Of a stretch of DNA of 64,000 nt, positions 45,750 to 54,006 are shown in pieces. The stretch is from Cytobacillus sp. IB215665 (lineage in GTDB: Bacteria > Bacillota > Bacilli > Bacillales > SM2101): the NCBI RefSeq assembly GCF_033963835.1, contig NZ_JAXBME010000010.1:62001-126000 (forward strand), in the 5' to 3' direction. The notes beneath the pieces were generated by a model. The model searched no databases and was not told where the DNA came from. It saw only the letters and a list, made by a program, of their open reading frames with translations. Position 1 is the first letter of the stretch, and each line of letters begins with the position of its first letter. A program made the translations under genes and the position numbers.

Positions 45750-47432
45750 ATGGGAAAAGAAAAAGTCTGGTTTCAGCATTATCCGAAGGAAATTCCGACT
45801 TCTATTGCATATGAGGAAAAAACATTACACCAGTATTTGAAGGAATCGGCATTAGAGTACCCAGAAAAGAAAGCGCTTCATTTTCTTGGGAAAGAAATGA
45901 CATTTCGTCAAGTCTATGACCAGTCATTATCATTTGCAAATTTTTTAGTCGACAAGGGGTTAAAAAAAGGGGATCGAGTTTCAATTATGCTTCCGAACTG
46001 TCCCCAAGCGGTTATTGGATATTATGGAGTACTACTTGCAGGGGGAGTAGTAGTTCAAACAAATCCTTTATATATGGAAAGAGAACTAGAACATCAGCTT
46101 ATTGATTCAGGTGCAACGTTCATTTTGTGTCTTGATTTATTATATCCAAAAGTAATGAACGTAAAAGGGAAATCAAATATAGACCACGTCATTGTAACTT
46201 CCATCAAAGATTATCTTCCATTTCCAAAAAACATGATTTTTCCTTATATACAAAAAAAGCAATCAGGTATTGTAGTTAAAATTGAAGAAAATAGTAAGAC
46301 ACATTTATTTAAGAACGTGTTGAAAAATTATGACCCAAAAGAAATCCATATTAAATTCAGCCCTTACGAAGACTTGGCATTACTACAATATACAGGAGGA
46401 ACTACCGGTTTATCCAAAGGAGTAATGCTAACACATATGAACTTAGTGTCTGAAACAACAATGTGTAATTACTGGATATATAAATCCAAAAAAGGAAATG
46501 AAAGCGTTTTAGGTTTACTACCCTTCTTTCACGTTTATGGAATGACAACGGTTATGAATTATTCGATTATGTATGCAGCTAAAATGATATTATTACCAAA
46601 GTTTGATGCTCAAGATACACTTAAAGCTATTGATAAACACAAGCCTACAATCTTTCCAGGTGCTCCAACAATTTATATAGCTTTATTAAACCACCCAAAA
46701 ATCAATGAGTATGACCTATCGTCCATTGAAGCATGTATAAGTGGTTCGGCACCTTTACCTGTAGAGGTTCAGGAACAATTTGAAAAAATTAGTGGAGGAC
46801 GTCTAGTAGAGGGGTATGGACTTACTGAAACATCACCTGCTGTTATTGCTAACATGGTATGGGATAAGAGGAAAGTTGGGAGTATTGGTGTGCCTTGGCC
46901 AGATACTGATGCAATGATACTTTCCATGGAAACTGGCAAGTCTGCTGAAGTAAATGAAATTGGTGAAATTTTAGTTAAAGGACCACAAGTCATGAAAGGG
47001 TATTGGAATCGACCAGAAGAAACTGAAGCAACTCTTAAAGATGGCTGGTTATATACTGGAGACTTAGGCTATATGGACGAAGATGGATTTTTCTTCATTG
47101 TCGATCGTAAAAAGGACATGATCATTGCAGGCGGCTATAATATATACCCTAGAGAAATAGAAGAGGTTCTATATGAAAATGAAAAGATCCAAGAAGCGAT
47201 TGTAGCTGGTATACCAGATCCTTATCGTGGTGAAACCGTAAAAGCATATGTAGTAATTAAAGAGGGTCAACATTGTACAGAAGAAGAGCTGGATGCCTAT
47301 TGTAGAAAGCACTTGGCAGCTTATAAAGTTCCTAGAATTTATGACTTCCGTGATGAACTTCCAAAAACAGCAGTTGGAAAAATCTTACGTAGAGCGTTAG
47401 TGGACGAAGATAAAGCAAAGCTGCAAGCCTAA
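45750..47432 (+). CDS. long-chain fatty-acid-CoA ligase, second tandem copy
   Basis: A 560-residue paralogue of the preceding gene, collinear and highly similar from end to end. It shares NCPQAVIGYYGVLLAGGVVV, NPLYMERELEHQL, YTGGTTGLSKGVMLTH and the same C-terminal PKTAVGKILRRALVDE. Its motifs are intact: GYGLTETSPA, YTGDLGYMDEDGFFF and VDRKKDMIIAGG. Differences cluster in the acyl-pocket half (YEDLALLQ, MVWDKRKVGSIGV), which would allow a different chain-length preference. The start is ATG 45750 behind AAAGGGGAAAAAAG; the upstream frame to 45696 is not needed. Confidence 0.92.
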   Translation: MGKEKVWFQHYPKEIPTSIAYEEKTLHQYLKESALEYPEKKALHFLGKEMTFRQVYDQSLSFANFLVDKGLKKGDRVSIMLPNCPQAVIGYYGVLLAGGVVVQTNPLYMERELEHQLIDSGATFILCLDLLYPKVMNVKGKSNIDHVIVTSIKDYLPFPKNMIFPYIQKKQSGIVVKIEENSKTHLFKNVLKNYDPKEIHIKFSPYEDLALLQYTGGTTGLSKGVMLTHMNLVSETTMCNYWIYKSKKGNESVLGLLPFFHVYGMTTVMNYSIMYAAKMILLPKFDAQDTLKAIDKHKPTIFPGAPTIYIALLNHPKINEYDLSSIEACISGSAPLPVEVQEQFEKISGGRLVEGYGLTETSPAVIANMVWDKRKVGSIGVPWPDTDAMILSMETGKSAEVNEIGEILVKGPQVMKGYWNRPEETEATLKDGWLYTGDLGYMDEDGFFFIVDRKKDMIIAGGYNIYPREIEEVLYENEKIQEAIVAGIPDPYRGETVKAYVVIKEGQHCTEEELDAYCRKHLAAYKVPRIYDFRDELPKTAVGKILRRALVDEDKAKLQA

Positions 47433-47441
47433 TTATTAAAG

Positions 47442-47478
47442 TCGGTCTACCATTAGTTTTGGTAGTACCGATTTTTTT
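47442..47478 (+). terminator. intrinsic terminator after the second acyl-CoA ligase
   Basis: TCGGTCTACCA pairs with TGGTAGTACCGA with a one-base bulge, followed by T7. Confidence 0.85.
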
Positions 47479-47565
47479 AACTCAGTATGTATATTTATAA
47501 AAATGAAAGTGAAACTTAGAAATATTGAATTCTATAGTCAGAAAAGAATTAAGAAAAAATATGTA

Positions 47566-47594
47566 TTGACGTTGTGACATCCATTTTATAAAAT
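47566..47594 (+). promoter_or_regulatory. promoter of the GH30 gene
   Basis: -35 TTGACG (47566-47571), a 17-bp spacer and -10 TAAAAT (47589-47594). The operator at 47639 lies about 40 bp downstream of the predicted start of transcription. Confidence 0.6.
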
Positions 47595-47638
47595 TCTAAT
47601 GTAATTTAATATCGTGTTTTACATACACACTTATTTTA

Positions 47639-47658
47639 TTATGATAACGTTATCATAA
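47639..47658. promoter_or_regulatory. LacI-type operator 1
   Basis: TTATGATAACGTTATCATAA is a perfect 20-bp palindrome with the central ACGT of LacI-family sites. Its core TGATAACGTTATCA also fits the catabolite-repression consensus TGWNANCGNTNWCA, so CcpA could bind too. Related sites occur at 49321 and 50416. Confidence 0.75.
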
Positions 47659-47681
47659 AAAGAATCGAGGGAGGGTTATTG

Positions 47682-49211
47682 ATGCTAGAGGAGAAGAGAG
47701 GTTTGTTTATAACGATCCTACTTACTTGTATTATTGTTGGTATAGGAGTAGTGATTGTATCGGGTAATAATATATTAAGTAATAAAAAAGCGGAACCTGC
47801 TGAAGTTTGGGTTACAAAAGGTGATGAAAGCATTCTATTAGAACGTCAAGAAGACCTTGTGTGGGGTAAAGGTTTATCAAAGGAGGATGATGATTACACA
47901 GAAATTCTTGTTGATGGTAAAAATCAATATCAAGAATTTTACGGATACGGTGCTGCTGTATCACATAGCTCAGCGTACAATATAGTCAATTCCCCCGAGC
48001 GTAATGAAATATTAGAAAGTTTATTTTCAACAGAAAATGGAATAGGACTTTCAGTTGTCAGAGTGCCTATGGGCTCAAGTGATTTTGTGGGACCTGTATT
48101 TGGAGAAAGAAAGCATTATACTTATAATGACCTAGAGGATTCATATGAAACTGACAATGAATTAACAAATTTTTCAATTGAACCAGACAAAGAATTTATC
48201 ATTCCAGTTCTCAAACAAATTAAAGAAATCAATCCTAATGTAAAGATAGTATCTGTTCCATGGAGTGCCCCTGCTTGGATGAAAACAACGCATTCGTTAT
48301 TAGGTGGAGCTTATTTGACAGAATTTAATGATGTTTATGCAAATTATTTTGTCAAATATATTAAGGCATATGAAAATGAGGGACTTACGATCGATTATGT
48401 CTCTGTTCAAAATGAACCTCATTTTATGCATGGAGATTACCCAACTATGTATATGGAGCATTTTGAACAGGCTGATTTTGTTGGGAATTTTTTAGGTCCA
48501 GCCTTTGAAGCAAATGGGATTGAAACAAAAATTATGGGCTGGGATCACAATTTTACAGATAACAATACTAGAGCTGAAGAAGACATCGCTAATTATGGTT
48601 CGGTTCTCCTTGAAGATGATTATGCTTCAAAGTATATTTCAGGCATAGCATTTCATGGTTACGAAGCTGATGGGATTAAGGATTTCGGTAAAGCGTTTGA
48701 TAAAATAAGTGAACAATTTCCTAATGCTGAACTATATATGACAGAAATAACAGGTGGAGGTTGGGCTACGAATTTTAAAGACAATCTTCTGTGGAATATG
48801 GAAAATATCATTCTAGGTACTCCATTACATAATTCAAGTATGGTATTATTATGGAACCTAGCATTAGATGAGCAATCTGGGCCTCATTTAGGAGGCTGTG
48901 GTAATTGCCGTGGTGTGTATACAGTTGATAATGATGAGAATATAGTTAGAAAAGAAGTCGAATATTATGCGCTTGGGCAAGTAAGTAAATTTGTTCATCC
49001 GATAAATGATGAAAACCCTATTCGAATAGACGCAAAAAATGATAATTCACAATTAGATGTAGTTGCCTTTATGAATCCTGATCAATCAATCGTAGTTTCA
49101 ATTGCAAATAAGAATTCAGAAAACGATCAAAATATATCAATTCGTTGGAGAGGAAACATAGGAGAATACACAGTTCCACCTGCAAGTGTTGTTACGTTAA
49201 AATGGAAATGA
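47682..49211 (+). CDS. membrane-anchored glycoside hydrolase family 30 enzyme
   Basis: A 509-residue protein with an N-terminal transmembrane or uncleaved signal segment at about residues 8-28. A GH30 (glucosylceramidase-type) barrel follows, then a short C-terminal beta domain. Family marks are YQEFYGYGAAVSHSSAYN, VVRVPMGSSDF, VSVPWSAPAWMKT, the acid/base glutamate in VSVQNEPHF and the nucleophile in LYMTEITGGGW. The C-terminus ends VPPASVVTLKW. GH30 members cleave beta-1,6-glucan, glucosylceramide, xylosides or fucosides, and the substrate is not decidable here. ATG 47682 follows GGGAGGGTTATTG. It probably starts the locus by acting outside the cell. Confidence 0.9.
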   Translation: MLEEKRGLFITILLTCIIVGIGVVIVSGNNILSNKKAEPAEVWVTKGDESILLERQEDLVWGKGLSKEDDDYTEILVDGKNQYQEFYGYGAAVSHSSAYNIVNSPERNEILESLFSTENGIGLSVVRVPMGSSDFVGPVFGERKHYTYNDLEDSYETDNELTNFSIEPDKEFIIPVLKQIKEINPNVKIVSVPWSAPAWMKTTHSLLGGAYLTEFNDVYANYFVKYIKAYENEGLTIDYVSVQNEPHFMHGDYPTMYMEHFEQADFVGNFLGPAFEANGIETKIMGWDHNFTDNNTRAEEDIANYGSVLLEDDYASKYISGIAFHGYEADGIKDFGKAFDKISEQFPNAELYMTEITGGGWATNFKDNLLWNMENIILGTPLHNSSMVLLWNLALDEQSGPHLGGCGNCRGVYTVDNDENIVRKEVEYYALGQVSKFVHPINDENPIRIDAKNDNSQLDVVAFMNPDQSIVVSIANKNSENDQNISIRWRGNIGEYTVPPASVVTLKWK

Positions 49212-49286
49212 TAGTTATATAAATGTCGATCAGGTGAAAAGATAATTCAATTCATATAATTGTATGAAAAAAACAAGTGAAACTTA

Positions 49287-49334
49287 TTGACGTTAATTAT
49301 CGTCGGGAGTATAATATCAATGTAAACGTTAACA
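49287..49334 (+). promoter_or_regulatory. promoter and LacI-type operator 2 of the lacI-like gene
   Basis: -35 TTGACG (49287-49292), a 17-bp spacer and a perfect -10 TATAAT (49310-49315). The palindrome TGTAAACGTTAACA follows at 49321-49334, at the expected transcription start. This is classic autorepression geometry. Confidence 0.8.
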
Positions 49335-49352
49335 GTCGCATAGGGGGAAAAC

Positions 49353-50330
49353 ATGGCCACAATGAAGGATGTGGCGAAAGCCGCTGGTGTCTCGATAATA
49401 ACCGTTTCAAGGGTGATTAATACACCTGAGAAGGTGAAGCTAGAGACGAGAGAAAAAATAATGAAATATATGAAAGAACTTGACTTTAAACCGAATCATG
49501 CTGCGAAGGCTCTTGTTTCTAATCGAACAAAGGTGATTCACGTATACATTCCAATTAGGCTTGAAGCTGCTAATCCATTCGTAATGAATGTGATTGCCGG
49601 TATTAGTGAGGAGTTAAGTAAATCTTACTATTCATTCCTTTTGAGAAGAGATCGTGACATCCCTTTGAAATGTGATGGTATTATTGCAATGGGTTTAGAT
49701 AAGACAGATGACGATTGGCTGGCTAGTTTAATGGATATACCTATTGTGTTATTCGGACACACCGACCTAAATATTGATTGGTTAGATGTTGACAACAAAA
49801 AAGGGTCTTATTTAATGACTGACCATATTATTAAGCAAGGTCATCAACGGATTGGTTTCATTGGTATTAATGAAAACAAACGTTTTGCAACTGATCGATT
49901 GCACGGTTTTTGTGAAGCACTCCATGATCATGAAATTAGAGTCGAGAATAAATTTATGAGATTTACAGCAAATGAAGAAAATTGCGGATATGAAAAAACA
50001 CTTGATTTACTAACAAAAGAAAATGTAACCGCACTCTTTTGTTCAAGCGATGTACTCGCATTAGGTGCGATGAGAGCAGCTAGGACATTAAGAAGGAAAG
50101 TTCCTGAAGAAATATCGATTTCAGGGTTTGATGGGTTAGGCATAGATTTATTATCTTATCCATCACTAACTACGATTGAGCAACCTGTTTATGATGCTGG
50201 GAAACAGCTAGCTAGAATGGTCTTAGAAAGAATTGAGAACCCAGAAGGTGCAGTCGTTCAACAGATGATGAAGCCGTCATTAGTTAAACGAAATTCTGTT
50301 AGCAGCATTAACCAGAGTCAGTTAGATTAG
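49353..50330 (+). CDS. LacI-family transcriptional regulator
   Basis: A 325-residue regulator. The N-terminal helix-turn-helix is ATMKDVAKAAGVSIITVSRV, followed by the hinge-helix region FKPNHAAKALVSNRT. A periplasmic-binding-protein-like sugar domain follows (KGSYLMTDHIIKQGHQRIGFIG, ALFCSSDVLALGAMRAART, ISISGFDGLGIDLLSYPSLTTIEQP). It sits inside the glycan locus, between GH30 and the transporter, with near-identical palindromes upstream of all three transcription units. Local repression relieved by a sugar is therefore strongly suggested. Confidence 0.92.
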   Translation: MATMKDVAKAAGVSIITVSRVINTPEKVKLETREKIMKYMKELDFKPNHAAKALVSNRTKVIHVYIPIRLEAANPFVMNVIAGISEELSKSYYSFLLRRDRDIPLKCDGIIAMGLDKTDDDWLASLMDIPIVLFGHTDLNIDWLDVDNKKGSYLMTDHIIKQGHQRIGFIGINENKRFATDRLHGFCEALHDHEIRVENKFMRFTANEENCGYEKTLDLLTKENVTALFCSSDVLALGAMRAARTLRRKVPEEISISGFDGLGIDLLSYPSLTTIEQPVYDAGKQLARMVLERIENPEGAVVQQMMKPSLVKRNSVSSINQSQLD

Positions 50331-50415
50331 TGATACATCATTAGTAGTATGCTTATTAGATACTGAAAAAAACTTTTGGATTCATGCTATGGGTCTATAA
50401 AGTTTTTCAATTAAA

Positions 50416-50429
50416 TGTTAACGTTAACA
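50416..50429. promoter_or_regulatory. LacI-type operator 3
   Basis: TGTTAACGTTAACA, a perfect palindrome 131 bp before the binding-protein start. A strong AAGGAGGTGG follows at about 50434-50443, but no start codon is positioned to use it. Confidence 0.75.
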
Positions 50430-50560
50430 CCTTAAGGAGGTGGATTAACTCATATTTTAGTAGGACGTCCTATTAAAGATGATTGTCATATTTTTGAATA
50501 CCATTAGTGAAATCTCTACAAACTAATAGAAAATATTGAACTATAAGGAGGAACTTAACA

Positions 50561-51814
50561 ATGATTAACATGAAAAAATTCATGCCATTTGCGTCAGCTG
50601 TTGCTCTAACAATTGGTTTAGCCGGTTGTGGTACTGCTGATGAAGGAGATAAAGCTGGAGGTGCCGAAGGGGGCAATGAAATTGAATTTTGGGCTTATGA
50701 GCCAGGTTCAAAAGAACATAAAGACTCTTTAAATGCACTAATTGACGAGTATGAAGAAGCAAATGACGTAACAGTAAAAACTTCATATATTCCAAAGGAT
50801 GATTTTAATACGAAGTTAAATAGTGCAATTGCTGTTGGGAAAAACCCTGACGTTTCATATTTAGACCAACCGTTAGTGCCAAAGTTTGCTGAAGATGGTA
50901 CGTTACTACAACTAGATGAATATGCAGATGGTGAAAATGGTATTGATCGTACGCAATATTTCACAGGCGCATTCGATACGAATGTAGTAGATGGAAACTT
51001 ATTTGGATTACCACTTAATCAAACGACTGTAGCTCTTTTCTATAATAAAGATTTAGTACCTACACCACCAGCAACTTGGAATGATTGGGTAGCAATGGCA
51101 GAAGAGGTGTATGTGAAGGATCAAATCGGTGCTTATGAAGGAGTCGGTACTGGTGGCTGGGCAGCTTGGTTATTCCCTGCTTTTGTTCATAGTGGAGGCG
51201 GAAGTATGGTAAATGCAGATGAGACTGAAGCGACATTTGGTGAAGAGGCAGGAGTTGAAGCTGCAGAATTGTTGAACAGCTTATACAAATACTCGGATTT
51301 AGCAGTTCGTGACAGCCAAGATGCTTTCGGAAATGGTAAACTTGCAACGAAAATTAGTGGCCCATGGGAAATTGACGCATTCAAAAACAACTTCCCTGAC
51401 TTAAACTTTGGTGTTGCATTAATTCCTTCTAAAGAAGGTGTTCAATCTTATTCAAATATCGGTGGAGATAACATCGTAGTATATGAAAATAGTGATAGTC
51501 CTGAAGCGGCATGGGGATTAGTTAAATTTTTAACATCTAAAGAAAATTCAATTGCAGTTGCTGATATTACAGGTAATTTCCCTGTTCAATTAGAAGCAGC
51601 TGAAGATCCTAAATATGCAGAAGATGAAAATCTATCAGTATTTTTACAACAAATGGAAACAGCTGTTGCACGTCCACGCTTAACAGATTGGTTAAAAGTT
51701 AATGATGAGGTTATTGGTACTGCTTTAGAAGAAATAACATTAAGTGGTAAAGATGCAAAAGAAACATTAGGTGCAGCACAAGATAGAGCAAACGATATTT
51801 TATTTAGTGAATAA
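50561..51814 (+). CDS. sugar ABC transporter substrate-binding lipoprotein
   Basis: A 417-residue family-1 extracellular solute-binding protein. The signal ends in the lipobox GLAGCG, with the lipid-anchor cysteine near residue 23. It is followed by an acidic, Gly-rich linker and the binding fold (IEFWAYEPGSKEHKDSLNAL, KLNSAIAVGKNPDVSYLDQP, GLPLNQTTVALFYNKDL, GGDNIVVYENS). It delivers oligosaccharide to the permeases at 52209 and 53127. ATG follows ATAAGGAGGAACTTAACA. A terminator between it and the permeases should make it more abundant than they are. Confidence 0.9.
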   Translation: MINMKKFMPFASAVALTIGLAGCGTADEGDKAGGAEGGNEIEFWAYEPGSKEHKDSLNALIDEYEEANDVTVKTSYIPKDDFNTKLNSAIAVGKNPDVSYLDQPLVPKFAEDGTLLQLDEYADGENGIDRTQYFTGAFDTNVVDGNLFGLPLNQTTVALFYNKDLVPTPPATWNDWVAMAEEVYVKDQIGAYEGVGTGGWAAWLFPAFVHSGGGSMVNADETEATFGEEAGVEAAELLNSLYKYSDLAVRDSQDAFGNGKLATKISGPWEIDAFKNNFPDLNFGVALIPSKEGVQSYSNIGGDNIVVYENSDSPEAAWGLVKFLTSKENSIAVADITGNFPVQLEAAEDPKYAEDENLSVFLQQMETAVARPRLTDWLKVNDEVIGTALEEITLSGKDAKETLGAAQDRANDILFSE

Positions 51815-51887
51815 TCTAAAGTGTTTGTTGGTAGAATATACCGTTTGATAAAGACACTGATATATCAATGTTCTACACTTTCAACTA

Positions 51888-51935
51888 GGGGCGTCTAAAA
51901 GTCGTGAATTGACTTTTTGGACATCCCCTTCTTTT
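51888..51935 (+). terminator. terminator between binding protein and permease genes
   Basis: GGGGCGTCTAAAAGTC pairs with GACTTTTTGGACATCCCC with bulges, followed by TTCTTTT. It probably allows partial read-through. Confidence 0.65.
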
Positions 51936-51936
51936 C

Positions 51937-52062
51937 AAAAGGCTCATTTTTGTAAATTGGCTTGATATTTTACTATCATCGAGGGTAAGTTAAATTTGTT
52001 TGTTGTGGTGATGTGGCGAAAACAATCAATGCTAAAGCGTTATAGTTATACTTAACAAAATT
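51937..52062 (+). repeat. possible decayed MITE-like repeat, copy I
   Basis: AAAAGGCTCATTTTTGTAAA at the left and GCGAAAACAATCAATGCTAA near the right resemble the two ends of the family in the right order. The interior is not recognisable. Confidence 0.3.
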
Positions 52063-52102
52063 TAGTCATGTAAATAATCAAATTGTTTGTATGATTTGTT
52101 CA

Positions 52103-52138
52103 CAATTTAGGAAAAGATCTTGGCATTTTCCTAAATTG
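52103..52138. other. perfect 13-bp hairpin upstream of the permease genes
   Basis: CAATTTAGGAAAA pairs exactly with TTTTCCTAAATTG around a 10-base loop, 70 bp before the permease start. With no T-run, it could be an operator or an mRNA-stabilising or processing hairpin. Confidence 0.5.
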
Positions 52139-52208
52139 CAAATGAGATTCATGTGAACATAAGACAATTAATAATTAATTTGCGGGGAAAAAGAGGTGAA
52201 TCTAGAGT

Positions 52209-53117
52209 ATGAGTATGTCTAGAAAAAAAGGTAAAAGCATCAAAAAAGGTTCCCTTAATGATCAAACTAAGATTGGTTATTTATTCATTTTACCAATGAT
52301 CATTTATTTTAGTATATTTTTATTACTACCTATTTTATTATCATTTGTGCTAAGTTTCACAGAATGGAACATGAGAAGCACACCTAAGTTTGTTGGCTTT
52401 GAAAACTATACGAATTTACTTTTTGATTCGGTGAAATATCCAAATTTTTGGCCTTCATTATTGGTAACGTTAAAATATATTCTCTTTAGTTTACCAGTTG
52501 GGATACTTCTTGCACTTATTTTGGCATCTGCATTAAATGCAAATGTAAAAGGAGAAGGTTTCTTTAAAACAGCATATTACGTTCCAAATGTAACTTCATT
52601 TGTTGCTGTCGCAGCTATGTGGGTGTTTTTATTAGATCCCCTCATTGGGATGGTTAATCAACTATTGGGAATCAATCATAGTTGGCTGGGTAGTGTAACA
52701 ACTGCGTTACCTGCATTAGCGGTGATGGGTATTTGGACAGGATTAGGTTATAACATCTTGATTATTATTTCAGCGATGAAGGGAATTCCAGATAGTGTTT
52801 ATGAAGCGGCCAAAATCGATGGAGCTAATCCAATTCAACGCTTCATCTATATTACATTACCTATGATTCAACCGACGATATTCTTTTTACTCGTTACAGG
52901 ACTAATAGCAAGCTTTCAAGTTTTCGACCCAATGTATTTAATGACAAAGGGTGGTCCTGATGGGTCAACGATGTCGTACATGTTGAGTTTATACAACCAT
53001 GCATTCCGTTATTTTGAAATGGGAACTGCATCGGCTATGTCTTACATTTTGTTAGTTATCATATTAATCGTTACTTGGATTAACTTTAAGTTTGTTCCAG
53101 AAAAGATGGATGAGTAG
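52209..53117 (+). CDS. sugar ABC transporter permease (MalF/UgpA type)
   Basis: A 302-residue inner-membrane protein with six transmembrane helices. The EAA loop that docks the ATPase reads SVYEAAKIDGANPIQRFIYI at about residues 200-219. A basic N-terminal tail (SRKKGKSIKKGS) precedes the first helix. It forms a heterodimer with the next gene product, which begins within 10 bp. AGAGGTGAATCTAGAGT precedes ATG. No ATP-binding subunit is encoded in the locus. Confidence 0.92.
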   Translation: MSMSRKKGKSIKKGSLNDQTKIGYLFILPMIIYFSIFLLLPILLSFVLSFTEWNMRSTPKFVGFENYTNLLFDSVKYPNFWPSLLVTLKYILFSLPVGILLALILASALNANVKGEGFFKTAYYVPNVTSFVAVAAMWVFLLDPLIGMVNQLLGINHSWLGSVTTALPALAVMGIWTGLGYNILIIISAMKGIPDSVYEAAKIDGANPIQRFIYITLPMIQPTIFFLLVTGLIASFQVFDPMYLMTKGGPDGSTMSYMLSLYNHAFRYFEMGTASAMSYILLVIILIVTWINFKFVPEKMDE

Positions 53118-53126
53118 GTGAATGTG

Positions 53127-53975
53127 ATGAAGATTAAATTGGATAGAATATTTTTATATATTTTCTTGTCAATATTCGCAGTGATTCTTGTAGGACCATT
53201 TATTTGGTTAGCCTCTTCGTCTTTTAAAGAAAGTAAAGATATATTTTCAACTACTTTTTCTCTTTTGCCAAGACACGATGATGGCAGTATATATTTCAGT
53301 TTTGATAACTACAAGTACGCCTTTGAATATTTAAATTTAGGTACGCTATTTTTTAATACATTGTTTGTAGCGGTTATTGCAACTTTCGTTAACTTAATTT
53401 TAAATTCTTTAGCTGGTTATGCTTTTGCACGGTTGAATTTTCGAGGTAGGGAAGTCATTTTTAAAATTCTACTAGTCTCACTTATGATTCCTAGTACAGT
53501 ATTACTTGTGCCTAATATGATCATTGTAAATCAGCTTGGACTTTATGATACACTTTGGGCGCTCATCTTGCCGTTTACGATGAGTGTATATAATGTATTT
53601 TTGATGCGCCAACATTTCTATAGTTTATCTAAAGAGCTTGAAGAAGCAGCAATCATCGATGGTGCTAGTTGGTTTACTATTTTTTGGAAAATTGCGATGC
53701 CATTAGCTAAACCGATACTTGTTATTTTGGGGATTTTCACATTTATGTGGAACTACAATAACTACATGTGGCCATTAGTTGTTATAACAACACCAGAAAA
53801 TTACACATTATCTCTCGGTTTAGGTGCACTAATAAGTGCAGCAGATAAGAATGCCGAGTTATACCCTGTAATGATTGCAGGTTCGGTTATGGTTGCATTA
53901 CCACTCATTATTGTTTTCTTATTCTTACAGAAGCACATCATGAAGGGTATTAATATTGGTGGAGTAAAAGGTTAA
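53127..53975 (+). CDS. sugar ABC transporter permease (MalG/UgpE type)
   Basis: A 282-residue protein with six transmembrane helices and the EAA motif LEEAAIIDGASWFTIFWKI near residue 175. It is the partner of the preceding MalF-type permease. The start is ATG 53127 behind GAGTAGGTGA; an upstream in-frame GTG at 53118 overlaps that motif. Length and topology are standard for CUT1-family importers of di- and oligosaccharides. Confidence 0.92.
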   Translation: MKIKLDRIFLYIFLSIFAVILVGPFIWLASSSFKESKDIFSTTFSLLPRHDDGSIYFSFDNYKYAFEYLNLGTLFFNTLFVAVIATFVNLILNSLAGYAFARLNFRGREVIFKILLVSLMIPSTVLLVPNMIIVNQLGLYDTLWALILPFTMSVYNVFLMRQHFYSLSKELEEAAIIDGASWFTIFWKIAMPLAKPILVILGIFTFMWNYNNYMWPLVVITTPENYTLSLGLGALISAADKNAELYPVMIAGSVMVALPLIIVFLFLQKHIMKGINIGGVKG

Positions 53976-54006
53976 TTAATATGGTATATGAAAAGGTTGG
54001 GTAAGG

